Origin: an uncultured Alphaproteobacteria bacterium
GTDB lineage: Bacteria; Pseudomonadota; Alphaproteobacteria; Rhizobiales; Aestuariivirgaceae
Direction of reading: 5' to 3'
DNA length: 38,514 nucleotides
Assembly (NCBI GenBank): GCA_937873445.1
Contig: CALMWF010000013.1
Span: forward strand, 1 to 38,514
This document shows positions 26,950-36,106 of the stretch, in pieces; the stretch's first letter is position 1; each line of letters starts with the position of its first letter. A model generated the notes under the pieces. That model saw nothing but the letters and a program-made list of their open reading frames with translations. It ran no database searches and was not told the DNA's origin. The position numbers were made by a program, and so were the translations under genes.

Positions 26950-27738
26950 TCAGCGCAGCCCCTTGGACACGACACCCGCCATGTCGTCCGCCGCCTGAAT
27001 GATCTTGGAATTCAGTTCATAGGCGCGCTGGGCCGAAATCAGTTCGGTGATCTCCTTCACCGGATCAACGTTGCTTTCCTCCAGATAGCATTGCTGAATG
27101 ACGCCAAGGCCATTCTCACCCGCCGGGCCCGTGGCCGCAGCACCCGAGGCTTCGGTGGCGCGGAACAGACTGCCGCCCGCCGCCTCCAGCCCCGCCGGAT
27201 TGACAAAGCTGGCCAGGGTCACCTGGCCAATGGCCTGCACCTCGGTCTGGCCGGGAATGCGCGCAAACACCTGGCCCGAGCTATTGACCTCGACATCGGT
27301 GGCCTCGGCCGGCACGGTAATGGCCGGCTCCACCCGATAGCCGTCGGCGGTCACCAGTTCGCCGTTGCCATTGGTGTTGAACGCCCCCGATCGCGTGTAC
27401 ATGATTTCGCCGTCCGGCCCCGTCACCTGAAAGAAGCCCGCCCCGTTGATGGCCCAGTCCAGCCGGTTGCCGGTGTTGGCCAGCGGCCCCTGCAGGTTGA
27501 TGGCGCGGATGGCGGTGAGCCTGGTGCCCAGACCGAGTTCCGCCCCTTCGGGAATGGCCCCCTGACCATCGCGGTTGGGAATCGAATGCACCCGCTCGGT
27601 CTGATAGAGCAGATCGGTGAATTCGGCCCGCGACCGCTTGAAGCCGGTGCTGTTGGCATTGGCAATGTTGTTGGCAATCACCTCGACGTTGAGCTGCTGG
27701 GCACTCATGCCGGTGGCGGCGATGGACAAGACGCGCAT
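26950..27738 (-). CDS. flgG: Distal rod protein FlgG
   Basis: FlgG makes the distal rod. The 262-residue product begins [20 protein letters not shown] and contains [20 protein letters not shown]. It ends with [20 protein letters not shown] and a terminal helix, all standard for FlgG. The start at 27738 is set by this N-terminus and an AGGAGAGG site upstream; the longer open frame runs into fliE. It lies 16 bp after fliE. Confidence 0.97.
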   Translation of the reverse strand: MRVLSIAATGMSAQQLNVEVIANNIANANSTGFKRSRAEFTDLLYQTERVHSIPNRDGQGAIPEGAELGLGTRLTAIRAINLQGPLANTGNRLDWAINGAGFFQVTGPDGEIMYTRSGAFNTNGNGELVTADGYRVEPAITVPAEATDVEVNSSGQVFARIPGQTEVQAIGQVTLASFVNPAGLEAAGGSLFRATEASGAAATGPAGENGLGVIQQCYLEESNVDPVKEITELISAQRAYELNSKIIQAADDMAGVVSKGLR

Positions 27739-27754
27739 ACTCACCTCTCCTCGA

Positions 27755-28051
27755 TCAAATCTGCATGCGGGAAATTTCCGACCACGCCGCCAGCGCCTTG
27801 TCGCGCACGGCAATGGTGGCGGTCAGGGTGCGTTCGGCCTGCATGATGCTTTCGACCGCCGTCTGCAGCGGCACCGCGCCGGTAACAGCACCCATGGCCG
27901 CCGTCTCGCCCGCCTTCAGGCTGCCGGAAACGGAACCCACCAGTTCGCCCAGCACCGCGCCGAAACTTTTGGACGGAGCCTCACCGGCGGCGGGGGCCGC
28001 CGGGCGCAGGCTTGCGGTCACGCCGCCAAGAAGTGACAGGGCTTCGATCAT
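27755..28051 (-). CDS. fliE: MS-ring/rod adaptor protein FliE
   Basis: FliE joins the MS ring to the proximal rod and is the first export substrate. The 98-residue product has the family length, a mid segment [21 protein letters not shown], and the C-terminal helix with [20 protein letters not shown]. It overlaps flgC by 4 bp, the usual flgB-flgC-fliE order. Confidence 0.93.
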   Translation of the reverse strand: MIEALSLLGGVTASLRPAAPAAGEAPSKSFGAVLGELVGSVSGSLKAGETAAMGAVTGAVPLQTAVESIMQAERTLTATIAVRDKALAAWSEISRMQI

Positions 28052-28476
28052 GATCCACCTCTGAGCAGGTCCACCAGCAGATTGCCCATGTCGCGGCTTT
28101 GCCTGATGACCTGAAGATTGGCCTCATAGCTGCGGGTGGCCTCGCGCATGTCGGCCATTTCCACCAGCATGTTGACATTGGGCATCTTCACATAGCCCTG
28201 GGCGTCGGCTGCCGGATGACCAGGCTGAAACTCCAGCGGAAAGGGCGCCGTATCACGCCCCACCTTGTCCACTTCCACCCGCGTCACGCCGCTTTCTTCC
28301 TCCAGCACATTGGCAAAGCTCACGGTCTTGCGCGCATAGGGGGCAGCACCCGCTGTCTTGCCGGTGGTTTCGGCATTGGCAATGTTTTCGGCCACAACGC
28401 GAAGCCGCAGCGACTGCGCTGCCATGCCGGAGGCGGCAATGCGCGCCGCCGCCGAAAGCGGTTCAATGCCACTCAT
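28048..28476 (-). CDS. flgC: Proximal rod protein FlgC
   Basis: FlgC is a proximal rod subunit. The 142-residue product has ARIAASGMAAQSLRLRVVAE and NIANAETT at the N-terminus. VKMPNVNMLVEMADMREATR and YEANLQVI lie at the C-terminus, the hallmark helices of the family. It overlaps flgB and fliE by 4 bp. Confidence 0.96.
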   Translation of the reverse strand: MSGIEPLSAAARIAASGMAAQSLRLRVVAENIANAETTGKTAGAAPYARKTVSFANVLEEESGVTRVEVDKVGRDTAPFPLEFQPGHPAADAQGYVKMPNVNMLVEMADMREATRSYEANLQVIRQSRDMGNLLVDLLRGGS

Positions 28477-28838
28477 TTCAGACTCGCCAGAAGCAGACGG
28501 TGAAAGGTTTTCATCACACTGGCATCGAAGCCGGCCTGCCTGCCGCCCTCCGAGGCCTTCATCAGTTCATCCTCCAGGCGCACCGTATTGGCGCCATGGG
28601 GCACATCCTTGCCGGCCTGCTGCAGCACCACGGCAAAGCCCGTCGCTTCATCGCCCGCTGCGGTGATGTGGCCGGGCCGGGTGGCAGCAAGGTCCATGCC
28701 CCCGTCCGCCGGTGACAGCGCCGCCACATCGCGCGCCCTGAAGCCCGGCGTGTTGACGTTGGCAATGTTGCCAGCGATCACCGCCTGCCGCGCCGACAGC
28801 CATTCCATATGGCGTGAGGCCACGCTGAAAATATCCAT
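28473..28838 (-). CDS. flgB: Proximal rod protein FlgB
   Basis: FlgB is a proximal rod subunit. The 121-residue product begins MDIFSVASRHMEWLSARQAV, then IAGNIANVNTPGFRARDV, and ends with a helix (FDASVMKTFHRLLLASLK). The start at 28838 has GGAG seven bases upstream. It heads the flgB-to-fliP run, 64 bp downstream of flhB, a gap large enough for a promoter. Confidence 0.94.
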   Translation of the reverse strand: MDIFSVASRHMEWLSARQAVIAGNIANVNTPGFRARDVAALSPADGGMDLAATRPGHITAAGDEATGFAVVLQQAGKDVPHGANTVRLEDELMKASEGGRQAGFDASVMKTFHRLLLASLK

Positions 28839-28902
28839 GGGTCAACTCCATGCTGATCCTGAAGGACAGACTAGTGCTTCAATCTTGTCCGGGGCTGGCG
28901 GG

Positions 28903-29988
28903 TCAGCGTGCTGCTACCGCGGCATAGCGCCCGCGCGCCTGCAGATAGAGAATGAGTTCCGCCACCGCCTGATAGAACTCGGGCGGAATCATGCTGCCCA
29001 CCTCGGCCTGGTCATAAAGGGCACGGGCCAGGGGCTTGTTCTCGATCACCGGCAGGTCATGATCTTCGGCCAGACCGCGGATGCGCAGCGCCAGCGAGTC
29101 CACCCCCTTGGCCAGCACCACCGGCGCCGCCTGCTCATCGGGCACATAGCGCAGCGCCACCGCATAATGAGTGGGGTTCACCACCACCATGGTGGCGCGC
29201 GGCACCGCCGCCATCATGCGCTTGGCCAGGCGCTGCCGCGCCAGCATCTTGATGCGGCCCTTGATTTCGGGGTCGCCTTCGGCCTGCTTGTATTCTTCCT
29301 TCACCTCATGGCGGCTCATCATCAGGTCCCGGCGCCATTTGAACCGCACCCAGGCCAGATCGCCCACCGCCAGCACCATGGCCGCCAGGGCAAGCGGCCA
29401 CAGCAGGCGCACCCCCTCATGCAGCGCCAGCGCCGGAATGGCGCCAGGCTCACCCATGGCGGTGACCGCCATGTCGGCGGCCTGCTGGCGTCCGACATAG
29501 AACAGAATGGCCCCCACCACGGCGAGCTTGGCCAGCGACTTGCCCAGTTCGACCAGGGCGGCCACACCGAAGATGCGCCTGGCATTGGCAGCCGGTGACA
29601 GCCTCTCCCCCTTGGGGGCCAGCCGCTCCAGATTGGCCTGCGGCAGGTTCTGCGCCAGCGACCCCAGAATGCCCCCCGCCGCCAGCGCCGCCATGACCGG
29701 CAGCACCAGTGCCCCCAGGGTCACCATCACATCGGCAAACAACTGGCGGGCCTCATCATGGTCGCTCAGGCTGATGCTGCCCGATTGATCGAGCAGCCCC
29801 GCCAGCCAGCCCTGCAGGGCTGTGGCAAAACCCTGGCCGCCAAGTGCCAGCACCGCCAGCATGGCCAGGAGCGAGGTAAAGGTGATGGCCTCGCGCGACA
29901 CCGGCGTCTGGCCCTTTTCAATGGCCGTCGCCAGTTTCTTCTCGGTCGGCTGTTCGGTTTTGGACGATTTGTCCTCAAGGGCGGACAT
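28903..29988 (-). CDS. flhB: Flagellar export switch protein FlhB
   Basis: FlhB is the export-gate component that switches substrate class after hook completion. The 361-residue product has four membrane segments (about residues 30-215). Its cytoplasmic domain holds the autocleavage site NPTH (about 271-274), followed by YAVALRY. The N-terminus (KTEQPTEKKLATAIEKGQTP) is typical. The start at 29988 has GAGG 7 bases upstream. It follows fliG by 9 bp. Confidence 0.97.
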   Translation of the reverse strand: MSALEDKSSKTEQPTEKKLATAIEKGQTPVSREAITFTSLLAMLAVLALGGQGFATALQGWLAGLLDQSGSISLSDHDEARQLFADVMVTLGALVLPVMAALAAGGILGSLAQNLPQANLERLAPKGERLSPAANARRIFGVAALVELGKSLAKLAVVGAILFYVGRQQAADMAVTAMGEPGAIPALALHEGVRLLWPLALAAMVLAVGDLAWVRFKWRRDLMMSRHEVKEEYKQAEGDPEIKGRIKMLARQRLAKRMMAAVPRATMVVVNPTHYAVALRYVPDEQAAPVVLAKGVDSLALRIRGLAEDHDLPVIENKPLARALYDQAEVGSMIPPEFYQAVAELILYLQARGRYAAVAAR

Positions 29989-29997
29989 TCACCGCCC

Positions 29998-31062
29998 TCA
30001 TGCCGCTGCCGGGGTGCTGGCCGGGGTGCTGGCCGCCGGCGGTGGCGCCGGACTTTCCGGCGCATCGGGATCCGGCAGTTTGATGTCGCCGTTGGCGGCC
30101 ATGACAATGGCCGCATCGGCAATGGCCCGCCGCGCCGCCGCCGTGCCCTTGAGCGGCTGTTCGGCATTGCTGGCCAGTTCCGCCTCGGCCATGCGCCGCG
30201 ACCGCGCCGACAGCGACGACAGCACCATGGTGCGGAAGGCTTCCGGCGTGCCCCGCAGCGCCAGAATGACCTGTTCCAGCACCAGCTTGTCGAACAGTTT
30301 GAGCCGGTGGGTGGGGTCGAGCTTGCCGAGATCCTCGAAGGCGAAGATGAGGGCGCGCAGCGCCCTGACCTCGTCAGGCCGGGTCTGGGACAGCATGTCG
30401 AGGATCTCCTGGGCTTCCTCCTGCGCCAGCTTGTTCATCAGCGTGGCGATCTTGAGCCGTGCATCGCCCTCCGACCCCGTCTCGGCCCGGCCGAGAAGAT
30501 CAAGGCGCAGACAGTCCTGCAGCAGCCGTTCCACCGCTTCGGCCATGGGCACCGTCTTCAGCATCCGGGTGATGATGGACACGCGCGTGTCGCGCGGCAG
30601 CATGGCAATGCAGCGGGCCGCCAGGTCAGGATCAAGATGGGCAATGATGGCCGCCGCCGTCTGCGGATGCTCATCAAGAAGATAGGGAACAAGGCGCGCC
30701 TCCATGCCCAGTTGCAGGCGCGGCCACACCGGCGCGGGATGATCCGGGTCAGCCCCCCGCAGCATGGTTTCCACCTGCTCCGGCGAAAAGGCGGAATCCA
30801 GCAGCATCCGCATCTGCTCGGAATCAACCTTGATGCCGAGGGCCCGGGCAAAGGATTGGGAAAATTCCTCGACCAGGGGCTGCAGGTCGTCGCGGTTCAG
30901 GGGGCCAAGCTGTTCGGCCGAGGCCATGATGGCCTTCACATCCTCAGGCTCCAGCTTCTGCAGCAGGTTGACCGCCAGCGGATTGCCCAGACTGGCCAGC
31001 AGCATCGCGGCCTTTTCCTGGCCGGTGCGGCGGTGGGTGGTGATGACGGTGGTATGGGCCAT
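29998..31062 (-). CDS. fliG: Flagellar motor switch protein FliG
   Basis: FliG is the rotor protein that touches MotA and mounts the C ring on FliF. The 354-residue product shows the N-terminal part (RTGQEKAAMLLASLGNPLA), the middle EHPQTAAAIIAHLDPDLAAR with the EHPQT-type motif, and the C-terminal torque domain (LIFAFEDLGKLDPTHRLKLF). A proline/alanine-rich tail of about 25 residues extends past the usual end. The ribosome site is weak. It lies 6 bp after fliN. Confidence 0.95.
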   Translation of the reverse strand: MAHTTVITTHRRTGQEKAAMLLASLGNPLAVNLLQKLEPEDVKAIMASAEQLGPLNRDDLQPLVEEFSQSFARALGIKVDSEQMRMLLDSAFSPEQVETMLRGADPDHPAPVWPRLQLGMEARLVPYLLDEHPQTAAAIIAHLDPDLAARCIAMLPRDTRVSIITRMLKTVPMAEAVERLLQDCLRLDLLGRAETGSEGDARLKIATLMNKLAQEEAQEILDMLSQTRPDEVRALRALIFAFEDLGKLDPTHRLKLFDKLVLEQVILALRGTPEAFRTMVLSSLSARSRRMAEAELASNAEQPLKGTAAARRAIADAAIVMAANGDIKLPDPDAPESPAPPPAASTPASTPAAA

Positions 31063-31068
31063 GGCCGG

Positions 31069-31353
31069 TCAGATCAGATCGCGGGGGCGAAACACATCGG
31101 TGATCTTGACCGCCAGCTGCCCTTCCTCGCCCTCCATCACATAAAGTTCGCCCAGCGCCACGCGGTGCCCGTTCACCAGCACCGTTACCGGGTCGGTGAG
31201 CTGCTGGTCGAGCAGCAGTGACGATCCGGCAGCGATCCGGGCCAGATCGGCAATGGGCATTTTCACGCTGCCCAGCACCACCTGCACCGTCACCGGCACC
31301 CGCCCGATGAGATCAAGACGGGCCTCCTGGCCTGCTTCCGTTTCCACAGACAT
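31069..31353 (-). CDS. fliN: Flagellar motor switch protein FliN
   Basis: FliN forms the base of the C ring. The 94-residue product is essentially a single surface-presentation-of-antigens (SpoA) domain: RVPVTVQVVLGSVKMPIADL, LLLDQQLTDPVTVLVNG and LGELYVMEGEEGQLAVKITD. The start at 31353 (ATG) is preferred because GAGGGAG lies 7 bases upstream; a GTG at 31356 is also possible. Start and fliM stop share one base. Confidence 0.95.
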   Translation of the reverse strand: MSVETEAGQEARLDLIGRVPVTVQVVLGSVKMPIADLARIAAGSSLLLDQQLTDPVTVLVNGHRVALGELYVMEGEEGQLAVKITDVFRPRDLI

Positions 31354-32249
31354 CACGCCGCTCCCTCAATATCCAGCTGCAACCGGCCCTCGGACCGCGG
31401 CACCAGCCGCGCCCGGAATACCGGCCGGTCACCCGACACAACCTCCACCACCGCATCGGGCCGGGCCGACAATTCCAGCAGGTCGCCGGGCTTCAGCGCG
31501 GCCACCCGCTGAAAGTCCATCAGTTCGCGCGGCAGCCGGGCCGCCAGTTCCACCGCACAGGGGGCCAGACCGGGCAAGCCAAGCTGGGCATGAGCGGGTG
31601 CCACATCTTCATGATCGGCACCAACCCCCAGAAGGTCACGCAGCACATCACGCTCGGCCTGCACCTCAAATTCAGCACTGAGGGCAAACAGGGTTACAAG
31701 AAAGCGCGCCACATAGGCTTCGCTGGCCGGACTGCGCCCCTTGATACGAGCCTCGTCGCGGCTGGCGCTGCATGTCAGATCCTCCACGCCCGCCTGGCGC
31801 AGGAGCTGGGCCAGGGCCTCGGCCACCGCGTCAAACACATGCGCCCGCAGCCGCTGTTCAATGTGCGACGGGGGATGCTCCTCGCTCAGCGCCGGATCGC
31901 CGTGCATCATCTGGCCGGTGCCGCCAAAGGCCGCCTCGCACAGTAGCGAATCGAGATCACGCCCCGCCGCCAGCCTGAGCCGCAGGGTGCCCCGCGCCGA
32001 GACAAGCCGCAGGGTTTCGCTTTGCCGTCTGCCAAAGTCGATGGTGACAATGCCCAGGCTGGCCAGCGTCACCTGCGCCGGAGCCGGATTGAGCCCCGCC
32101 AGCACGCCGGCAATCTTCACGCCCAGGGCTTCCATCATGGGCTTGATGGCATCGCCCTGAGGGGCGCGGTCGGCCATGCGGCTGGCCAGCAGGGCCGAAG
32201 ACAGACGCGCTGCCGGGGGCAGATCGGCAAACAGTCCCGTGTGCATCAT
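31353..32249 (-). CDS. fliM: Flagellar motor switch protein FliM
   Basis: FliM is the C-ring protein that binds CheY-P and sets rotation direction. The 298-residue product is divergent, as in other rhizobia. It has a middle domain (about residues 50-200) and a C-terminal SpoA domain (about 220-298, with [20 protein letters not shown]). The classical N-terminal CheY-binding motif is not obvious. Identity is supported by size, the SpoA domain and placement between motA and fliN with short overlaps. A second ATG follows at 32246. Confidence 0.88.
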   Translation of the reverse strand: MMHTGLFADLPPAARLSSALLASRMADRAPQGDAIKPMMEALGVKIAGVLAGLNPAPAQVTLASLGIVTIDFGRRQSETLRLVSARGTLRLRLAAGRDLDSLLCEAAFGGTGQMMHGDPALSEEHPPSHIEQRLRAHVFDAVAEALAQLLRQAGVEDLTCSASRDEARIKGRSPASEAYVARFLVTLFALSAEFEVQAERDVLRDLLGVGADHEDVAPAHAQLGLPGLAPCAVELAARLPRELMDFQRVAALKPGDLLELSARPDAVVEVVSGDRPVFRARLVPRSEGRLQLDIEGAA

Positions 32250-33115
32250 GCGGCCTTTCTGGCCCCGGCATCCATGGTGGCCTGCTCCACCTCGGTGATG
32301 CTGGGCCGCTCATAGCTCGACACGGTCTTGCGGCCATGTTCCACCGCCACCTGGGGCATGGCGCCATACATGAAGGCAATGATGGTCTGCTTGACGATGA
32401 CGAAAATGCGCACCTTCTTCTCGCGCACCGTCTTGATCTTGGTGGCGAGCGGCCCGAACACCCCGTAGGAAAAGAGAATGCCGGCAAAGGTGCCAACCAG
32501 TGCGGCACCAATGAGATGGCCCAGCACCTCCGGCGGCTGGTCAAGCGCACCCATGGCCTTGATGACGCCCAGCACGGCGGCAACAATGCCCAGCGCCGGC
32601 AGCGCCTCGGCAATGGAATGAATGGCCAGATAGACCTTGAGCCGGTCATGGGTGATGGTCTGGATTTCCTCATCCATCAGCGCCTCGATCTCATGCGGCC
32701 GGGCATTGCCGATCATCACCAGACGCACATAGTCGGTGATGAAGGTGGTCAGCTCCTTGTCGGCCAGGATCTTCGGATAGGCCTTGAAAATATCGGACTC
32801 GGTCGGGTTGTCGACATGCGCTTCCATCTCCGACTTGGTCTTGGCGCGCAGTTCGCGCATCAGCACATAGAGCAGGCCCAGAATGTCGAGATAGTCGGCC
32901 GGCTTCGGGGTCTTTTCGAGGATCGCCTCCATCATGCCTTTGCCGGCGTCCTTCACCACCTTCATGGTGTTGCCGACAAAGAAGATGCCCACCGCCGAGC
33001 CGAGGATGATGACATACTCGAACGGCTGCCAGAGCACGGCGAGGTGCCCTCCCATGGCCGCAAAGCTGCCCAGCAGGCAGAGAAACACCACCACCAGACC
33101 AAGCACAAACGTCAT
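32246..33115 (-). CDS. motA: Flagellar motor stator protein MotA
   Basis: MotA is the proton-channel stator subunit. The 289-residue product has four membrane segments, two near the N-terminus and two around residues 160-220. Conserved parts include [20 protein letters not shown] (with the channel-lining proline) and [20 protein letters not shown]. The start at 33115 is chosen because the upstream GTG (33121) overlaps the GAGG ribosome site. It heads the minus-strand run and is divergent from the DUF1217 gene, with 120 bp between them. Confidence 0.96.
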   Translation of the reverse strand: MTFVLGLVVVFLCLLGSFAAMGGHLAVLWQPFEYVIILGSAVGIFFVGNTMKVVKDAGKGMMEAILEKTPKPADYLDILGLLYVLMRELRAKTKSEMEAHVDNPTESDIFKAYPKILADKELTTFITDYVRLVMIGNARPHEIEALMDEEIQTITHDRLKVYLAIHSIAEALPALGIVAAVLGVIKAMGALDQPPEVLGHLIGAALVGTFAGILFSYGVFGPLATKIKTVREKKVRIFVIVKQTIIAFMYGAMPQVAVEHGRKTVSSYERPSITEVEQATMDAGARKAA

Positions 33116-33235
33116 GACCACCCTCGCACGTCTTTACCTGGCTGCTCTAGCGCCCGGCGCTTGCGCGGGGCTGGTGGGGCATGGACAGGCCGGGGCAAGT
33201 CTGGCGTGGCACAGTGCTGGCCGAGGGAGACCATC

Positions 33236-34018
33236 ATGCTCAGCCTTGTCAGCCAGTATCAGCAGGTCGTCGGCGACCTTCCACGCGCCCTTTCCAAGGT
33301 GGGCAAGGACCCCCAGGTGAAGCGCGAGGTCGATTACTATCTCGCCACCATCGACAAGATCGACACCATTGACGACTTCCTGAAGAATGACCGGCTCTAC
33401 CGCTTCGCCATGAAGGCCTTCGGGCTTGAAGAAATGACCTATGCCAAGGCCTACATGCGCAAGGTGCTGAACGAGGGCATTGACGACAGCACGGCCTTTG
33501 CCCGCAAGCTCACCGACCAGCGCTTCTATGATTTTGCCGAGACCTTCAACTTCAAGCGCTATGGCGCCGCCGCCACCAGCTTCACCCGCGCCCAGGCCGG
33601 CACCGTGGACCGCTATGTGCGCGCCACCCTGGAACAGCAGGCGGGCCAGCAAAGCGAGGGCCTGCGGCTGGCCCTCTATTTTCAGCGCAAGGCCCCCTCC
33701 GTCACCTCGGCCTATGGGCTTCTGGCCGACAGCGCGCTCTATAGTGTGGTCCGCACCGCCCTTGGTCTGCCGGCCGCCGTCTCCGGCATCGACATTGACA
33801 AGCAGGCCGCCCTCATCGCCAACCGGGTGGATTTGAAGGCGCTCCGCACCCCCGCGGGCCTGGGCACATTTCTCACCCGCTTCATCGCCCAGTACGAGCG
33901 CCAGAACGGCACCAGCGCCGCCGCCGCCAGCCCCGCCATCACCGTCATGCAAGGGGTTGCCGCCAATGTCGGCCAGAGCACCCTTATGGCCCTTCAGAAC
34001 CTGAAGCGCGGGGTGTGA
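33236..34018 (+). CDS. DUF1217 flagellum-associated protein
   Basis: The 260-residue product matches the DUF1217 family, found in alphaproteobacterial flagellar loci. It starts MLSLVSQYQQVVGDLPRALS and contains VDYYLATIDKIDTIDDFLKN, FAMKAFGLEEMTYAKAYMRK and GLGTFLTRFIAQYERQNG. It has no signal peptide or membrane segment and is mostly helical. Its role is not established; the place before flgF and fliI suggests a cytoplasmic or exported basal-body factor. A GGGAGA site lies 6 bases before the ATG. Its stop is one base before the flgF start. Confidence 0.88.
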   Translation: MLSLVSQYQQVVGDLPRALSKVGKDPQVKREVDYYLATIDKIDTIDDFLKNDRLYRFAMKAFGLEEMTYAKAYMRKVLNEGIDDSTAFARKLTDQRFYDFAETFNFKRYGAAATSFTRAQAGTVDRYVRATLEQQAGQQSEGLRLALYFQRKAPSVTSAYGLLADSALYSVVRTALGLPAAVSGIDIDKQAALIANRVDLKALRTPAGLGTFLTRFIAQYERQNGTSAAAASPAITVMQGVAANVGQSTLMALQNLKRGV

Positions 34019-34019
34019 C

Positions 34020-34742
34020 ATGGACACCGGTCTTTATGTGGCGCTTTCCGGCCAGCTGGCCCTGGACCGGCGCATGGCCACCATCGCCAACAATGTCGCC
34101 AATGCCGGCACCGTGGGCTACCGCGCCGAGGGCGTCAGCTTTGGTGAAATGGTGTCGCGGACCTCATCCTTCACCACCTCCTTCGCCACCCCGGGCAAGG
34201 CGCACTTCGCCACCGCCTCCGGCGGCCTGACCAAGACCGGCAACGCCTTTGACGTGGCGGTGCAGGGCCATGGCTTTCTGGCGCTTGCCGCACCCCAGGG
34301 CACCATCTACAGCCGCGACGGGCGCATGCAGATGCTGGCCGACGGGCAACTGGTGAGCCTCAACGGCTACGCCGTGCTCGATGCCGGCGGCGCCCCCCTC
34401 CAGCTTGATCCCACCGGCGGTGCCCCGCAGATTGCCCGTGACGGCATGATCCATCAGGGGGGCAAGCGCATGGGGGCCATTGGCCTGTTTGCCCTGCCCG
34501 AAACCGGCGCCTACCACCGCACCGACAATGCCGGCATTGTGCCCGGCCAGCCGCCGGAGGCCATCGTCTCCTTCGCCAATGACGGCTTTGCCCAGGGCTT
34601 CGTTGAAGAAGCCAATGTCAATCCGATCCATGAGATGGTGCGCCTCATTGAGGTGACCCGCGCCTTCGAAGGCTTGCAAAGCCTCACCGATGATGTGGGC
34701 AATGCCGAACGCAACGCCATTCAGACCCTGGGCGGCAAGTGA
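34020..34742 (+). CDS. flgF: Proximal rod protein FlgF
   Basis: FlgF is a rod subunit. The 240-residue product begins MDTGLYVALSGQLALDRRMA and contains TIANNVANAGTVGYRAEGVS. It ends with EEANVNPIHEMVRLIEVTRA and a final helix with GNAERNAIQTLG. The length is normal. It starts 1 bp after the DUF1217 stop, and its TGA overlaps the GTG of fliI. Confidence 0.95.
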   Translation: MDTGLYVALSGQLALDRRMATIANNVANAGTVGYRAEGVSFGEMVSRTSSFTTSFATPGKAHFATASGGLTKTGNAFDVAVQGHGFLALAAPQGTIYSRDGRMQMLADGQLVSLNGYAVLDAGGAPLQLDPTGGAPQIARDGMIHQGGKRMGAIGLFALPETGAYHRTDNAGIVPGQPPEAIVSFANDGFAQGFVEEANVNPIHEMVRLIEVTRAFEGLQSLTDDVGNAERNAIQTLGGK

Positions 34743-36097
34743 CCCCGCCCGACCCCCTGGCTGAGCTGCACCGCCTGGCCGCCGTGGCCAACGAGGCCAG
34801 GGCCCCCCACGCCTTCGCCAGGGCCTTTGGCCGGGTTGGTGCCATCACGCCCTCTGGCATCACGGTCCTTGGTCTTTCACCCTGGCTCAAACTCGGCGAT
34901 CTGGTGGCGCTTGCCACCCGCCGGACGCCAATTCTGGCCGAGGTCATCCGCCTCGATGCCGGGGAGGCGCTGGTGAAACCCCTGACCCCGCAGGAGGATG
35001 TGGCGCTGGGCTGCGCGGTGACCCCGCGCGGGCCCTTGCAGTTCCGCCCCCATGCCAGCTGGAAGGGCCGGCTCATCAATGCCCTGGCTCAGCCTGCCGA
35101 TGGCGGCCCGCCCCTTGCCCTGGGCGCGGAAGCCGTGACCCTCAGCCGCGATGCGCCACCGGCCATGACGCGCGGCGTCATCCGCGAAAAGGTGACCACG
35201 GGGGTGCGCGTCGTTGATGTCTTCACGCCGCTTTGCTTCGGCCAGCGCATCGGCGTTTTCGCCGGGTCCGGGGTGGGCAAGTCCACCCTGCTTGCCATGC
35301 TGAGCCGCGCGGCGGGCTTTGACATGGTGGTGATCGCGCTGGTTGGCGAGCGTGGCCGCGAAGTTCGTGAATTTGTCGAGAAGGTTCTGGGACCGGCGTC
35401 GAAAAATACCATTCTGGTGGTGGCCACCGGCGATGAAAGCCCGATGATGCGCAAACTTGCCCCGCAGCTTGCCACCACCATTGCCGAATACTTCCGCAGC
35501 CTTGGCCAGAAGGTGCTGCTCATCATGGATTCGGTGACGCGCTATGCCCATGCCTGCCGGGACATTGCCATGGCGGCGGGCGAACCGCCGGTGGCGCGTG
35601 GTTATCCGCCCTCGGTGTTCTCCAGCCTGCCGGGCCTTCTCGAACGGGCCGGTCCGGGGCCTGAGGGTCAGGGTTCCATCACCGGCATCTATGCTGTGCT
35701 GGTGGATGGTGACGACCATAATGATCCGGTGGCAGACACCATCCGCGGCACGCTTGACGGTCACATCGTGCTGTCGCGTACCATTGGCGAACAGGGCCGC
35801 TACCCGGCGGTGGATGTGCAGGCTTCGCTGTCGCGCCTTGCCCCCGTGGCCTGGACGGCGGAGGAGCGCACGGCGGCCACCGACCTGCGCCGCCTCGTTG
35901 CCCGCTTCGAGGACAGCCGCGACCTGCGGGCGCTGGGCGGCTATCAGCCGGGTCAGGATGAGGAGCTGGACAGGGCGCTGGCCCTGGTGCCCAGACTCTA
36001 TGCCGCCCTGAACCAGCCGGGTGATGCGCCACCCTCGGCCAATGCATTTGCCGATGTGGCGGAGGTGCTGAAGCGCCCCTCACTGGTCCGCGGCTAG
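34739..36097 (+). CDS. fliI: Flagellar export ATPase FliI
   Basis: FliI is the cytoplasmic ATPase that energises flagellar export with FliH and FliJ. The 452-residue product has the Walker A loop GVFAGSGVGKS (about residues 171-181) and LVGERGREVREFVE. It also has the Walker B-like strand VLLIMDSVTRYAHACRDIA and the family's EPPVARGYPPSVFSSLPGLL. The start is a GTG at 34739 that overlaps the flgF stop (GTGA), giving MTPPDPLAEL. It is the last gene of this short plus-strand operon and is convergent with ftcR, 9 bp away. Confidence 0.97.
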   Translation: MTPPDPLAELHRLAAVANEARAPHAFARAFGRVGAITPSGITVLGLSPWLKLGDLVALATRRTPILAEVIRLDAGEALVKPLTPQEDVALGCAVTPRGPLQFRPHASWKGRLINALAQPADGGPPLALGAEAVTLSRDAPPAMTRGVIREKVTTGVRVVDVFTPLCFGQRIGVFAGSGVGKSTLLAMLSRAAGFDMVVIALVGERGREVREFVEKVLGPASKNTILVVATGDESPMMRKLAPQLATTIAEYFRSLGQKVLLIMDSVTRYAHACRDIAMAAGEPPVARGYPPSVFSSLPGLLERAGPGPEGQGSITGIYAVLVDGDDHNDPVADTIRGTLDGHIVLSRTIGEQGRYPAVDVQASLSRLAPVAWTAEERTAATDLRRLVARFEDSRDLRALGGYQPGQDEELDRALALVPRLYAALNQPGDAPPSANAFADVAEVLKRPSLVRG

Positions 36098-36106
36098 GCC
36101 GGCCCC

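Noticed and set aside
33207-33222. Sigma-54-like promoter TGGCAC-N5-TGGC before the DUF1217 gene
   Set aside because: Spacing of GG and GC fits, but transcription would begin about 3 bases before the ATG and exclude the ribosome site; rhizobial flagellar genes are also not generally sigma-54 dependent.
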